Part shown: positions 1-8,733 of the stretch, one piece after another
Layout of the letters: every line of letters begins with the position of its first letter
How positions within the stretch are numbered: position 1 is the stretch's first letter
DNA from: Pseudomonas protegens
Lineage (GTDB): Bacteria > Pseudomonadota > Gammaproteobacteria > Pseudomonadales > Pseudomonadaceae
DNA length: 64,000 nucleotides
Direction: 5' to 3'
Assembly (NCBI RefSeq): GCF_013407925.2
Contig: NZ_CP060201.1
Coordinates: forward strand, 6,309,001 to 6,373,000
Translations under genes and position numbers: made by a program
Notes under the pieces: generated by a model
Told to the model about the DNA's origin: nothing
Database searches by the model: none
The model's input: the letters and a program-made list of their open reading frames with translations, nothing else

Positions 1-768
1 CACCAGGGTGCTGATGGTGCTGTAGGCGACTTGCGCGGATTCGGTGACCACCAGGTACTGGGACAGGTAAGCCGAGAACTGGCCAAACACCACCGCGCTG
101 AGCAAGCCGCCGAGGGTGAAGCAGATCAGCCGGTAATCCCGCAGCAGCTGGCGGCCCAGCGCGAGAAAGGACAGGGGTTGATGGGGGCTGGCGCCGGACT
201 GGAGCTGCCTGTCGCCCTGTGTCAGGTACAGGGCAAGGAATCCGCCTCCCAGGGCGCTCGACGCGATAAAGGGCAGGCTGATGCCTTGCTGGGCCAGCCA
301 GGCGCCGAGCAACGGGCCGACGGCATAACCGATGTTGGTCAGGGTGTACTTGATCGAGAACGCTTCACTGCGTTCGCTCACCGGTAACTGCTGGGCAAAA
401 CCGGCTTTGGCCGCGATATCGAACACTGCGTAGGCAAGGTTGATCGACACCAGGCACAGGTAGAGCAGCCACAGGCCGGGGGCGGCAAAGGCGCCGACAA
501 AGCCCAGGGTGAAGATTGCGACGCAGGCCAGGATCAGCCGGTAGGTGGCGATCCGATCCACCAGGTAACCGCCGTAGAGGCTCAACAGCGAGCCGACGAT
601 CAGGCTGCTGCCGATCACCAGGCCGATATTGGCGACGCTCAGGGCGTAGCTGGCGGACAGGTAGATCACCAGATAGGGCAGGGTGATCGCCCGCGCCAGG
701 GTCAGGATCAGCGACCCCGACAGCAACAGCTTGATAGTGCCCGGGTAGTGTTTCAGGGTGCGCAGCAT
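1..768 (-). CDS. MFS transporter (C-terminus beyond window)
   Basis: A major facilitator superfamily inner-membrane transporter. 256 codons are visible and the frame is still open at the left edge, so the C-terminal half is missing. The chosen ATG gives MLRTLKHYPGTIKLLLSG followed by hydrophobic helices. A loop reading GGYLVDRIATYRL sits between helices 2 and 3 and resembles the MFS signature G-x3-D-x-[RK]. The substrate cannot be told; sugar or drug efflux are both possible. It is transcribed divergently from the LysR gene at 890-1797, which is the usual layout for a regulator and its exporter. A longer-looking overlapping reading frame starting 4 bases upstream is not hydrophobic and was rejected. 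Confidence 0.8.
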   Translation of the reverse strand, partial: MLRTLKHYPGTIKLLLSGSLILTLARAITLPYLVIYLSASYALSVANIGLVIGSSLIVGSLLSLYGGYLVDRIATYRLILACVAIFTLGFVGAFAAPGLWLLYLCLVSINLAYAVFDIAAKAGFAQQLPVSERSEAFSIKYTLTNIGYAVGPLLGAWLAQQGISLPFIASSALGGGFLALYLTQGDRQLQSGASPHQPLSFLALGRQLLRDYRLICFTLGGLLSAVVFGQFSAYLSQYLVVTESAQVAYSTISTLV

Positions 769-933
769 CCATGCCTCTTCAAAGGGTGCAGGTTGAGTCG
801 GGGGGATTGAGCTTACTGAGGAATTGGCTTCTGTTTTATGATGATTTTTCTTTAGTGAAGGGAAATTGATTCATGAATAAGGACGCGGCATGTTTGCTTC
901 CGAACGCCTGAAGGGCATCGATGTTTTGTCTGT

Positions 934-1797
934 GTGGCCGACTCCGGCAGCTTCAAGGCCGCTGCCGAGCGCCTGAACCTGACGCCGTCCGCCGTCAGCA
1001 AGGCCATCGCCCGTCTGGAAAGCCGCCTGCAGGCCCGGCTGTTGCAGCGCACCACCCGCCGCCTGGCGCTGACCGATGCGGGGCAGGCCTTCTATCGCAC
1101 CTGCACCGGGGTACTGGCCGATCTGCAAGAGGCCGAGTGGGCGTTGCAGGCGGAAAACACCGAGCTGCGGGGCAAGGTGCGCATCGATCTGCCGGGAGCC
1201 TTTGGCCGCACCCAGGTGTTGGAGTTGATCTTGCGCTTTGCCCGGGAACACCCCTTGCTGCAACCCCACGTGACCTTTGCCGATGCTTTTGTCGATCCCC
1301 TTGAGGCCGGTGTCGATATTGCCGTGCGGCTTGGCGGGCCCGCGCAGTGGCCCGCCGCGTTGGGGCATCGTCAGTTGGGCCATGAGCGGCATCTGTTCTG
1401 TGCCTCGCCGGCGTACCTGCAGCATCAGGGCACGCCCTTGACCGATGCCGATCTGCTGCGGCATCGCTGCATCGCCTACGGCTGGGTGGATGGACGGGTC
1501 AACCCGTGGAGCTTTCCCGGCAGCCGGTCAGGGGAGATCGAGCGTCGGGTGATGCCGGCCGCTTGCGTGGTCGGGGATGGCCAGGGGTTGTTGATGGCGG
1601 TGATGGCGGGCTATGGGATCGCCCAATTGCCGTCGTGGCTGGTCAAGCGCCAGCTGGAGGAGGGCAGCCTGGTGCAGGTATTGCCGCAGTCGGCAACCCA
1701 GGGGCAGGTCATCCATCTGTTATGGATGAAGAATCGTCAGGCATTGCCCAAGGTCAGCGCCTTGCTGGAGCTGTTGGCCGAACACTTGATGGGATAG
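934..1797 (+). CDS. LysR-family transcriptional regulator, 5' end frameshifted
   Basis: A LysR-type regulator with an N-terminal winged helix (SGSFKAAAERLNLTPSAVSKAI) and a C-terminal periplasmic-binding-protein-like effector domain. It probably controls the divergent MFS gene. The intact frame opens only at a GTG at 934. An ATG at 890 followed by MFASERLKGIDV reads in a different frame and gives exactly the N-terminal residues a LysR protein should have. One base appears to be missing in the T run at 924-927; restoring it joins the two frames as ...GIDVFVCVADSGSF. The gene is therefore either a recent pseudogene, expressed from a weak internal start without part of helix 1, or carries a sequencing error. 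Confidence 0.8.
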   Translation: MADSGSFKAAAERLNLTPSAVSKAIARLESRLQARLLQRTTRRLALTDAGQAFYRTCTGVLADLQEAEWALQAENTELRGKVRIDLPGAFGRTQVLELILRFAREHPLLQPHVTFADAFVDPLEAGVDIAVRLGGPAQWPAALGHRQLGHERHLFCASPAYLQHQGTPLTDADLLRHRCIAYGWVDGRVNPWSFPGSRSGEIERRVMPAACVVGDGQGLLMAVMAGYGIAQLPSWLVKRQLEEGSLVQVLPQSATQGQVIHLLWMKNRQALPKVSALLELLAEHLMG

Positions 1798-1809
1798 ACA
1801 GAAATAAAA

Positions 1810-1884
1810 TGGCAGGGGCGGCTGGATTCGAACCAACGCATGGCAGGATCAAAACCTGCTGCCTTACCGCTTGGCGACGCCCCT
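1810..1884 (-). tRNA. tRNA-Gln (anticodon UUG)
   Basis: The complementary strand folds into a 75-nt cloverleaf. The acceptor stem is AGGGGCG/CGCCCCT with an encoded CCA end. The anticodon arm is GCAGG-TTTTGAT-CCTGC, which places TTG as the anticodon. The T arm contains GGTTCGAATCC. The gene lies alone between the LysR gene and an unknown gene on the same strand. Confidence 0.95.
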
Positions 1885-2054
1885 GTAGCTGTTGCGACGT
1901 TACTTGCTTTGACTGCCGGACCGGGGAGGTCCGCTGCAAGAACGGGCGCAAATTTATCAACTTATGTGCCGGCTGGGAAGCCCCCCATGCAAAAAAATGA
2001 GTTTGAAAACAGCTGCTTAGTCTTTTTCAGGGCATTTTTATCCGTCCCCGGGGT

Positions 2055-2759
2055 TCAAGGGACCAGGTAGCCGGGCTGTGAATCCTTCAGCGGCTGGGCC
2101 ATGTCCAGTGCGCGGCGGATGGCCCGCAACTCCGCGCCTTCCAGGAGGCGCCGGCCAAAATCATAGTCGTCGCCCCCCGGGCCCAGGTGCACCGAAAGCA
2201 GCCCGAACAGCTCCCCGCCCACCTCTTCGATGAACATTTCCATATAGGTTTCGTGGCGGCGGTAGGCGCTGAGGTAGATCAGCCCCTGGACCTCGGCGCG
2301 ACTGCAGTTGTCGATGGCCTCCCAGGTCAGGCAACTGCCCTGTCCATGGTCGATCAGCGGCATGTGCCAGGCCTGCGGCGCCAGCGGTTGGGCGCGCAGG
2401 GCCGCGGGCAGGGGCTGGCAGGACAGGACCAGGAAGCGGTGCCGGTGCCGGTGCCGGCCATGGTAGAGGGCGTTTCGGGGCGGCTCGGGCGCCGGGCCGC
2501 TGATGCGCACCCGCAGCAGCTGGCTCAGGGCGATTTCCGAAGGCTGCTCGTTCCAGCCATTGAGGTCGGCAACCGGCGGGCACCAGATCAGTTGCAGGGT
2601 GTCGCCGATCAGGAGGCGCTCCTGCTGCTCGAAGAAGGCCGAGCTTTCCTCGCCCACCACGGGCAGCAGGTCGCTCAGGCGCAAGGTTGGTGCGCCGTAG
2701 TCGATGCCCAGGTCGGTGGACCAGAACAGCGGGGCGCAGGTTTTCAGGGTTGCCGGCAT
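2055..2759 (-). CDS. Hypothetical protein (234 aa)
   Basis: A 234-residue soluble protein that I do not recognise. It starts MPATLKTCAPLFWSTDLG and has no signal peptide or membrane segment. It has an HRHRHRF run near residue 110 and an acidic, Glu-rich C-terminal third (TYMEMFIEEVGGELFG). Codon use fits the host core. It is followed by about 170 bp without genes and then tRNA-Gln on the same strand. The opposite-strand frame through this region is low-complexity and was not accepted. Confidence 0.6.
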   Translation of the reverse strand: MPATLKTCAPLFWSTDLGIDYGAPTLRLSDLLPVVGEESSAFFEQQERLLIGDTLQLIWCPPVADLNGWNEQPSEIALSQLLRVRISGPAPEPPRNALYHGRHRHRHRFLVLSCQPLPAALRAQPLAPQAWHMPLIDHGQGSCLTWEAIDNCSRAEVQGLIYLSAYRRHETYMEMFIEEVGGELFGLLSVHLGPGGDDYDFGRRLLEGAELRAIRRALDMAQPLKDSQPGYLVP

Positions 2760-2943
2760 GGACGCGAGCCTGTGATGGGGAGGGGGAGGATTCTTCGGTA
2801 ACTGGCGCCGGATGTCACCTGTGTCTGACTCAATCGGCTACATCCTCTGGCGCGATGCGACCGTGACAGCGTTCAGCCGCGCACTAGTATAGGGAGCCTC
2901 GATAGCGACTCAATTCCTGTAAGAACGGCAGAAGGACACACGC

Positions 2944-4539
2944 ATGCGACGCTGGAACGGCTGGGGGGATGCATCCACGGTGGTCGAATTGCCGGCCCAG
3001 GGCGCGGGGTTTCTCGCCGAGCGCCTGGGGCCGGGACGCCGCTTGCCGGAGGCGACCCTGGAGCAGGCGCTGGCCAAGGTCCCGGCTTCACGCCTGGCCG
3101 CCCACCCGCTGTATTGCATCGATCCCCAGGAACGCCTGCTGCACGCCCGCGGCCAGAGCCTGGCAGACTGGCTGGCCCTGCGCGAAGGCGCACTGGGGGT
3201 TTATCCGGATGCCGTGGCCTTTCCGGAAACCGCCGAGCAGATCCGCCAATTGCTGGCCCTGGCCGAGGACCGCGACCTGTGCCTGATTCCCTACGGCGGC
3301 GGTACGTCGGTGGCCGGGCACATCAACCCGCCCTGGTCCGAACGCCCGGTGCTGACGGTGTCCCTGGCGCGCATGAGCCGCCTGCTGGAGCTGGACGAAG
3401 ACAGCCAGCTGGCGACCTTCGGCCCCGGTGCCAGCGGTCCGCAGGTGGAAAGCCAACTGCGGGCCCGGGGCTACACCCTGGGGCACTTTCCCCAGTCCTG
3501 GGAGCTGTCGACCCTGGGCGGCTGGGTCGCCAGCCGTTCCAGTGGCCAGCAGTCGCTGCGCTACGGGCGCATCGAGCAGCTGTTCGCCGGCGGCACCCTG
3601 GAAACCTTTGCCGGGCCGATGCCCATCGCCAGCTTTCCGGCGTCCGCCGCCGGGCCGGATCTGCGCGAGGTGGTACTGGGCAGCGAAGGGCGCTTCGGGA
3701 TCATTTCCGAGGTCAAGGTGCGGGTCAGCCGCCTGCCCGATGACGAGCGTTTCTATGGGGTGTTCCTGCCGGACTGGACCCAGGCCCTGCAAGCGGTGCG
3801 CGCCCTGGCCCAGGCCCGGGTGCCGCTGTCGATGCTGCGCCTGTCCAATGCCCTGGAGACCGAGACCCAGTTGGCCCTGGCCGGCCACCCGACACAGATC
3901 GCCTGGCTGGAAAAATACCTGGCGCTGCGCGGCGCCGGGGCGGGCAAGTGCCTGCTGACCTTCGGCGTGACCGGCAACCGCCAGCAGAATGCCTTGTCCC
4001 TGCGTCATGCACGCCAGCATCTCAAGGCCTTCGGCGGGGTGTTCACCGGCACCTTGCTGGGCAAGAAATGGGCGCAGAACCGCTTTCGCTTTCCCTACCT
4101 GCGCGAAAGCCTGTGGAACGCCGGTTACCTGGTGGACACCCTGGAAACCGCCACCGACTGGAGCCATGTCGACCGCCTGATGCAGCGTATCGAGGGCAGC
4201 CTGCGCGACGGCCTGGCCGCCGAGGGCGAGCAGGTGCATGTGTTCACCCACCTGTCCCATGTCTATGGCCAAGGGTCGAGCATCTACACCACCTACGTAT
4301 TCCGCCCGGACGCCCAGTACCCGGCGACCCTGGCCCGCTGGCAGGCGCTCAAGCACGCCGCCAGCCAGACCATCGTCGATCACCACGGCACCATCAGCCA
4401 CCAACATGGGGTCGGCAAGGACCATGCGCCTTACCTGCTGCGGGAGAAGGGCGCGCTGGCGATCGACACGTTGCAGGCGCTGAGTCGCCACTTCGACCCG
4501 GCCGGGCGTCTCAACCCCGGCACCTTGCTGGAGTCGTGA
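2944..4539 (+). CDS. FAD-binding oxidase, alkyl-DHAP synthase-like
   Basis: A 531-residue flavoprotein of the VAO/PCMH fold, closest by eye to alkyldihydroxyacetonephosphate synthases. The FAD-binding half carries the PP-loop motif PYGGGTSVAGHI near residues 118-129 and STLGGWVASRSSGQQS near 190. The C-terminal cap has DHHGTISHQHGVGKDHAPYL, matching the His-rich active-site region of the family. The ATG has a good AGAAGGA ribosome site. It is the first gene of an operon, with 3 bp before the GlpD-like gene. Partners that act on glycerol-3-phosphate-like compounds suggest a three-carbon or alkylglycerol substrate. The true reaction is unknown; a lactate/glycolate-oxidase-like role is an alternative. 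Confidence 0.8.
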   Translation: MRRWNGWGDASTVVELPAQGAGFLAERLGPGRRLPEATLEQALAKVPASRLAAHPLYCIDPQERLLHARGQSLADWLALREGALGVYPDAVAFPETAEQIRQLLALAEDRDLCLIPYGGGTSVAGHINPPWSERPVLTVSLARMSRLLELDEDSQLATFGPGASGPQVESQLRARGYTLGHFPQSWELSTLGGWVASRSSGQQSLRYGRIEQLFAGGTLETFAGPMPIASFPASAAGPDLREVVLGSEGRFGIISEVKVRVSRLPDDERFYGVFLPDWTQALQAVRALAQARVPLSMLRLSNALETETQLALAGHPTQIAWLEKYLALRGAGAGKCLLTFGVTGNRQQNALSLRHARQHLKAFGGVFTGTLLGKKWAQNRFRFPYLRESLWNAGYLVDTLETATDWSHVDRLMQRIEGSLRDGLAAEGEQVHVFTHLSHVYGQGSSIYTTYVFRPDAQYPATLARWQALKHAASQTIVDHHGTISHQHGVGKDHAPYLLREKGALAIDTLQALSRHFDPAGRLNPGTLLES

Positions 4540-4542
4540 GCC

Positions 4543-6129
4543 ATGAGCCAGGACTGGAACGCCCAGTGGCGGCAACAGGTGCTGCCGGAACTGGCGGCGC
4601 AACCCTGGGACCTGATCGTGATCGGCGGCGGCATCAGCGGCGCCGGCATCCTGCGTGAGGCGGCGCGGCGCGGTTGGCGCTGCCTGCTGCTGGAGCAGCG
4701 GGACTTTGCCTGGGGCACCTCCAGCCGTTCCTCGAAGATGGTCCATGGCGGCTTGCGCTACATCGCCAAGGGCCAGTGGCGCCTGACCCGGGACTCGGTG
4801 CGCGAGCGCCAGCGCCTGTTGCAGGAGGCCCCGGGGCTGGTGGAACCCATGAGTTTCCTGATGCCGCATTACCGCGGCCAGTTTCCCGGGCCCAAGGTGT
4901 TTGGCGGCTTGCTGAGCCTGTATGACGCCATTGCCGGGCGACGCAATCATCGCTTTCACGACGCCCAGCAACTGCAGTACCTGGCCCCCGGGGTCAAGGA
5001 ACCGGGGTTGCTCGGTGGCACCAGCTTTCTCGATGCCCTGACCGACGACGCGCGCCTGGTGCTGCGGGTGCTGGCCGAGGCCCGGGCCGATGGCGCCGTG
5101 GCCATCAATGGCCTGCGGGTGACCCGCCTGCTGCGGGAGAACGGGCGGGTGTGCGGGGTGGCGATCGAGGACAGCGAAACGGGCGCGGTGCAAACCCTGG
5201 GCTGCGCGGTCCTGGCAGTGGCCACCGGGGCCTGGGCCGAGCGCTTGCGCCCGGCGAGCAACGGTCGGCAGCTGCGCCCGTTGCGCGGCAGTCATTTGCT
5301 GCTGCCGGGCTGGCGCCTGCCGGTGGCCCAGGCTTTGAGCTTCATGCATGGCGAGGATCGGCGGCCGGTGTTCGTCTTCCCCTGGGAAGGCGCCACCGTG
5401 GTCGGCACCACCGACCTCGATCACCGCGACGACCTGGACCAGAGCGCCAGCATCAGCCAGGAAGAACTGCGCTATCTGCTGGCCGCCTGTGCCCAGCAGT
5501 TTCCCCAGTCCCTGATCACTGCCAGCGACGTGCTGTCGACCTGGGCCGGGGTGCGCCCGGTGGTGGCGGGTAGCGAGGGGCAGCAGGGCAAGCCGTCCAA
5601 TGCCACTCGTGAACATGTGCTGTGGCAGGAGCCCGGCTGCGTGACCCTGGCCGGTGGCAAGCTGACCACCTTCCGCCCCCAGGCCATCGAAGTGCTGCAA
5701 GCCTGCGGGGCGATGCTCGGGCGTGACGTGGTGGATGACGGCGCCCCGGTGTTGGCGCCCGTGGCAGCGCTGGACATCCCCGGCCTGAGTCGCGCCCAGA
5801 CACGGCGCCTGGCCGGACGCTACGGTCGCGACCTGCCGCGCCTGGCGCAACAGGTGGCGACCCTGGGCGGCGACTGCATCGGTGCCAGCGACACCCTGTG
5901 GGCCGAGCTGGCGTTGGCCGCCGAGACGGAGATGGTCCTGCACCTGGACGACCTGCTGCTGCGCCGCACCCGGATCGGCCTGCTGCTGGCCGAGGGTGCG
6001 GCCCAGTACCTGCCGGCCATTCGCCGCCTGTGCCAGCCTCGACTGGGCTGGGACGACGCCCGTTGGCAGGCCGAAGAACAGCGCTACCTGGCCTTGTGGC
6101 AACGCCATCACAGCCTGCCGAATGCCTAA
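4543..6129 (+). CDS. Glycerol-3-phosphate dehydrogenase/oxidase family protein
   Basis: A 528-residue FAD-dependent dehydrogenase of the GlpD/DAO family. The Rossmann dinucleotide motif is [21 protein letters not shown] at about residues 26-46, followed by the GlpD signature [24 protein letters not shown] lies in the C-terminal FAD region. Enzymes of this family oxidise sn-glycerol 3-phosphate to dihydroxyacetone phosphate and pass electrons to quinone at the inner membrane. It lies between the ADHAPS-like gene (3-bp gap) and the FGGY kinase (23-bp gap). This suggests a pathway paralogous to classical glp glycerol catabolism, not the housekeeping glpD, which is usually beside glpFKR. Confidence 0.85.
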   Translation: MSQDWNAQWRQQVLPELAAQPWDLIVIGGGISGAGILREAARRGWRCLLLEQRDFAWGTSSRSSKMVHGGLRYIAKGQWRLTRDSVRERQRLLQEAPGLVEPMSFLMPHYRGQFPGPKVFGGLLSLYDAIAGRRNHRFHDAQQLQYLAPGVKEPGLLGGTSFLDALTDDARLVLRVLAEARADGAVAINGLRVTRLLRENGRVCGVAIEDSETGAVQTLGCAVLAVATGAWAERLRPASNGRQLRPLRGSHLLLPGWRLPVAQALSFMHGEDRRPVFVFPWEGATVVGTTDLDHRDDLDQSASISQEELRYLLAACAQQFPQSLITASDVLSTWAGVRPVVAGSEGQQGKPSNATREHVLWQEPGCVTLAGGKLTTFRPQAIEVLQACGAMLGRDVVDDGAPVLAPVAALDIPGLSRAQTRRLAGRYGRDLPRLAQQVATLGGDCIGASDTLWAELALAAETEMVLHLDDLLLRRTRIGLLLAEGAAQYLPAIRRLCQPRLGWDDARWQAEEQRYLALWQRHHSLPNA

Positions 6130-6152
6130 CGATGCTCAACCAAGAGAGCCCC

Positions 6153-7727
6153 ATGGATAACCACAACAACAAGAAACAGGACTGCCTGCTGGCCATCGAC
6201 AACGGCACCCAGAGCGTCCGCGCACTGCTGTTCGACCTTGAAGGCAACCTGTTGGGCAAGGGCAAGATCGAGCTTGAGGCCTATTACTCGACCCAGCCCG
6301 GCTGGGCCGAGCAGGACCCGGATTACTACTGGGCCAAGCTCGGCGAAGCCTGTCAGCTCTTGTGGCAGCAGACCGGCATCGACCGCTCGCGGATCCGCGG
6401 CGTGTCCCTGACCACCCAGCGCGGCACCCTGATCAATGTCGACGCCCAGGGCCGCGCCCTGCGCCCGGCGATTCTCTGGCTCGACCAGCGCCAGGCCGCC
6501 GTCGAGGGGCGCATCAAGGGGCCCTGGGGCTGGCTGTTCAAGCTGATCGGCGCCGAGGCCACGGTGGACTATTTTCGCGCCCAGGCCGAAGCCAACTGGG
6601 TGGCCCAGGAGCAGCCCGAGGTGTGGGCCGCCACTGACAAGTTCCTGCTGCTCTCAGGCTTTCTCACCCATCGCCTGACCGGCAATTTCGTCGACTCGGT
6701 GGGCTGCTCCGTGGCCTACCTGCCATTCGACTACAAGCGCCTGCGCTGGGCCGCGCCCAGCGACTGGAAGTGGCAGGCCCTGGCGGTGCGTCGGGAACAG
6801 TTGCCGACCCTGCTCAAGCCCGGCGAAACCCTGGGTCGGATCAGCGCCCAAGCCAGCCGCCACACCGGCATTCCCGAAGGCTTGCCGCTGATTGCCGCCG
6901 GTGCCGACAAGGCCTGCGAGGTGCTCGGCTCCGGCGTGCAGGATTCGACCACCGCCTGCCTGTCCTACGGCACCACGGCCACCATCACCACCACCCGTTC
7001 CCGTTACCTGGAAGTGGTGCCGCTGATCCCGCCGTACCCGGCGGCGGTGCCGGATCACTACAACTGCGAGGTGATGATCTTCCGCGGTTACTGGATGGTC
7101 AGTTGGTTCAAGCAGCAGTTCGGCCTGCGCGAAGTGCAGCAGGCGGCGGAGCAGGGGCTGGAGCCGGAGCAGCTGTTCGACGCCCTGGTCCAGGCGGTGC
7201 CGCCCGGGTCCATGGGCCTGACCCTGCAACCCTACTGGTCGCCGGGCATCCGCGAGCCGGGCATGGAGGCCAAGGGCGCGATGATCGGCTTTGGCGACGT
7301 GCACACCCGGGCCCATATCTACCGGGCGATCCTCGAAGGCCTGGCCTATGCCCTGCGCCAGGGCATGGAACGCATGGAGAAGCGCTCCAAGCTGAAGATC
7401 ACCCGCCTGCGGGTGGCAGGCGGCGGCTCCCAGAGCGACGCCGCCATGCAACTGACGGCGGACATCTTCGGCCTGCCGGTGGAGCGCCCGCATGTCTATG
7501 AAGCCTCGGGGCTGGGGGCGGTGATTGCCTGTACGGTGGGCCTGGGGCTGTACCCGGACTTTCCCACGGCGATCAGCGCCATGACCCGGGTCGGCGCGGT
7601 GTTCGAGCCCCAGCCACAGGCGCAGCAGATGTACCAGCGGCTGTACAGCGAGGTCTACCTGCGCATGTACCGCCAGCTCAAGCCGCTGTACCACAGCATT
7701 CGCGAGATTACCGGCTACCCGGCCTGA
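6153..7727 (+). CDS. FGGY-family carbohydrate kinase
   Basis: A 524-residue sugar/polyol kinase of the FGGY family. The N-terminal actin-like ATPase fold begins with [17 protein letters not shown], which is the phosphate-1 motif. [12 protein letters not shown] marks the second domain, and [19 protein letters not shown] near residue 425 is the family's C-terminal adenosine motif. I chose the ATG at 6153, 6 bases after an AGAGAG-like ribosome site; an in-frame ATG at 6132 is less well placed. It probably phosphorylates the polyol whose phosphate is then oxidised by the two upstream flavoenzymes. Glycerol kinase-like specificity is possible but not demonstrable. Confidence 0.85.
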   Translation: MDNHNNKKQDCLLAIDNGTQSVRALLFDLEGNLLGKGKIELEAYYSTQPGWAEQDPDYYWAKLGEACQLLWQQTGIDRSRIRGVSLTTQRGTLINVDAQGRALRPAILWLDQRQAAVEGRIKGPWGWLFKLIGAEATVDYFRAQAEANWVAQEQPEVWAATDKFLLLSGFLTHRLTGNFVDSVGCSVAYLPFDYKRLRWAAPSDWKWQALAVRREQLPTLLKPGETLGRISAQASRHTGIPEGLPLIAAGADKACEVLGSGVQDSTTACLSYGTTATITTTRSRYLEVVPLIPPYPAAVPDHYNCEVMIFRGYWMVSWFKQQFGLREVQQAAEQGLEPEQLFDALVQAVPPGSMGLTLQPYWSPGIREPGMEAKGAMIGFGDVHTRAHIYRAILEGLAYALRQGMERMEKRSKLKITRLRVAGGGSQSDAAMQLTADIFGLPVERPHVYEASGLGAVIACTVGLGLYPDFPTAISAMTRVGAVFEPQPQAQQMYQRLYSEVYLRMYRQLKPLYHSIREITGYPA

Positions 7728-7759
7728 GGGGGCGGCCAGGAGGGGCAAGGGTTCCCGGT

Positions 7760-7782
7760 CGAAAAAAGCCGCTTGCGCGGCA
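7760..7782 (-). terminator. Possible intrinsic terminator (minus-strand orientation)
   Basis: Read on the minus strand, GCCGCGCAAGCGGC forms a 5-bp GC stem with a GCAA tetraloop followed by six T residues. There is no minus-strand gene nearby to terminate, so it may block antisense transcription into the kinase gene or be chance. Confidence 0.3.
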
Positions 7783-7845
7783 TGGCTCAACTATCGTCAT
7801 CCAGGTGGAAGGAACCCTACGACAACCAGAACCGGTGAGCCGAAC

Positions 7846-8349
7846 ATGAACCGCCAGGAAGCGCTGAACATCCTCTGGAAGCGACTGTTCATCATCTTTG
7901 TGCTGCTGTTGGCGGCGTCCCTGGGGGCGGTCGCCATGGCCGATGGCTACACCATTCCCTCGGTGGTGTTCATCGTCGGCAACATCGGCGGTTACGTAGG
8001 CTTTCACCGACAACTGTCGCACCTTCGCGAGGAGGAGATCGTCAGCCTGTGCAGCTCCTGGTTCAACGTGCTGCTGCCGTCGTTCATTGGCGGCATCCTC
8101 GCGGGCCTGCTGTACATCCTGTTTATCTCCGGCGTGGTGCAAGGTGAACTGTTTCCCCAGATCGTCGATGACAAGATCTGCCGGTACCCGGACAACAGTT
8201 TCTATGTGATTTTCTGCCAGCACGCAGACGGCTATGCGTCCTACGGCAAGTTGCTGTTCTGGTCCTTTGTCGCGGGTTTCAACCAGAACTACGTGGTCGA
8301 TCTGATCGAGAACATCAAGGGCAGTAAAAAAGCACAGGGTGAAGCATGA
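7846..8349 (+). CDS. Small inner-membrane protein, unknown function
   Basis: A 167-residue hydrophobic protein that I do not recognise. It has predicted membrane segments at about residues 12-32 (LFIIFVLLLAASLGAVAM), 38-50, 75-100 (LLPSFIGGILAGLLYILFI) and 136-150. A short soluble loop contains two Cys (DKICRYPDN and VIFCQHADG). The C-terminus is Lys-rich and cytoplasmic in style. Its stop overlaps the start of the DUF4287 gene by 4 bp (ATGA), so the two are translationally coupled. Confidence 0.65.
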   Translation: MNRQEALNILWKRLFIIFVLLLAASLGAVAMADGYTIPSVVFIVGNIGGYVGFHRQLSHLREEEIVSLCSSWFNVLLPSFIGGILAGLLYILFISGVVQGELFPQIVDDKICRYPDNSFYVIFCQHADGYASYGKLLFWSFVAGFNQNYVVDLIENIKGSKKAQGEA

Positions 8350-8579
8350 GCGAAGACAGCAAGAGCAAAGCCGGCCAGGTCAAAGGCCCGGCGTCGTACT
8401 TTCCGTCCATTGAAAAAAACTACGGTCAGCCCATCAGCCACTGGCTGGAGCTTCTTGGCGCCCTCAGCGGCAAGAAGCACATGGAACTGGTGGCCTGGCT
8501 CAAGTCCGAACACGGCATGGGCCATGGTCATGCCAATGCCTTGGTGGCGCACTTTCTGGCGGGGGCCAAGAACCCTTAA
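8346..8579 (+). CDS. DUF4287-type small protein
   Basis: A 77-residue soluble protein. It contains YFPSIEKNYGQPISHWLELL and a helix-turn-helix-like end HGMGHGHANALVAHFLAG, the pattern I associate with DUF4287. Related sequences occur fused to or near DUF5655 transport-type proteins; no catalytic role is known to me. It overlaps the upstream membrane gene by 4 bp and is probably co-translated. Confidence 0.65.
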   Translation: MSEDSKSKAGQVKGPASYFPSIEKNYGQPISHWLELLGALSGKKHMELVAWLKSEHGMGHGHANALVAHFLAGAKNP

Positions 8580-8733
8580 CGCTGCGTGCTGGACGCTGTG
8601 GCTTCGCCAGTGAAGGCGTGACTGCCGACATCCGCTTTCCTGGCGAAAAAAAGCCCAATTCCCCTGTGTTCTCTTGGTTCTTTCCTGCGTCGCAACTTGC
8701 ATTGCCCCCTTTCTGCCTGTCGGAGTTTTCTCG

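Noticed and set aside
3088..6111. A ~1000-residue minus-strand frame opposite the FAD enzyme and GlpD-like genes
   Set aside because: It is rich in Gln, Gly, His and Ala with no domain; it is the high-GC antisense shadow of two well-supported genes.
8580..8733. A Fur box or cobalamin riboswitch upstream of the TonB-dependent receptor
   Set aside because: No GATAATGATAATC-like site and no B12-box core is visible.
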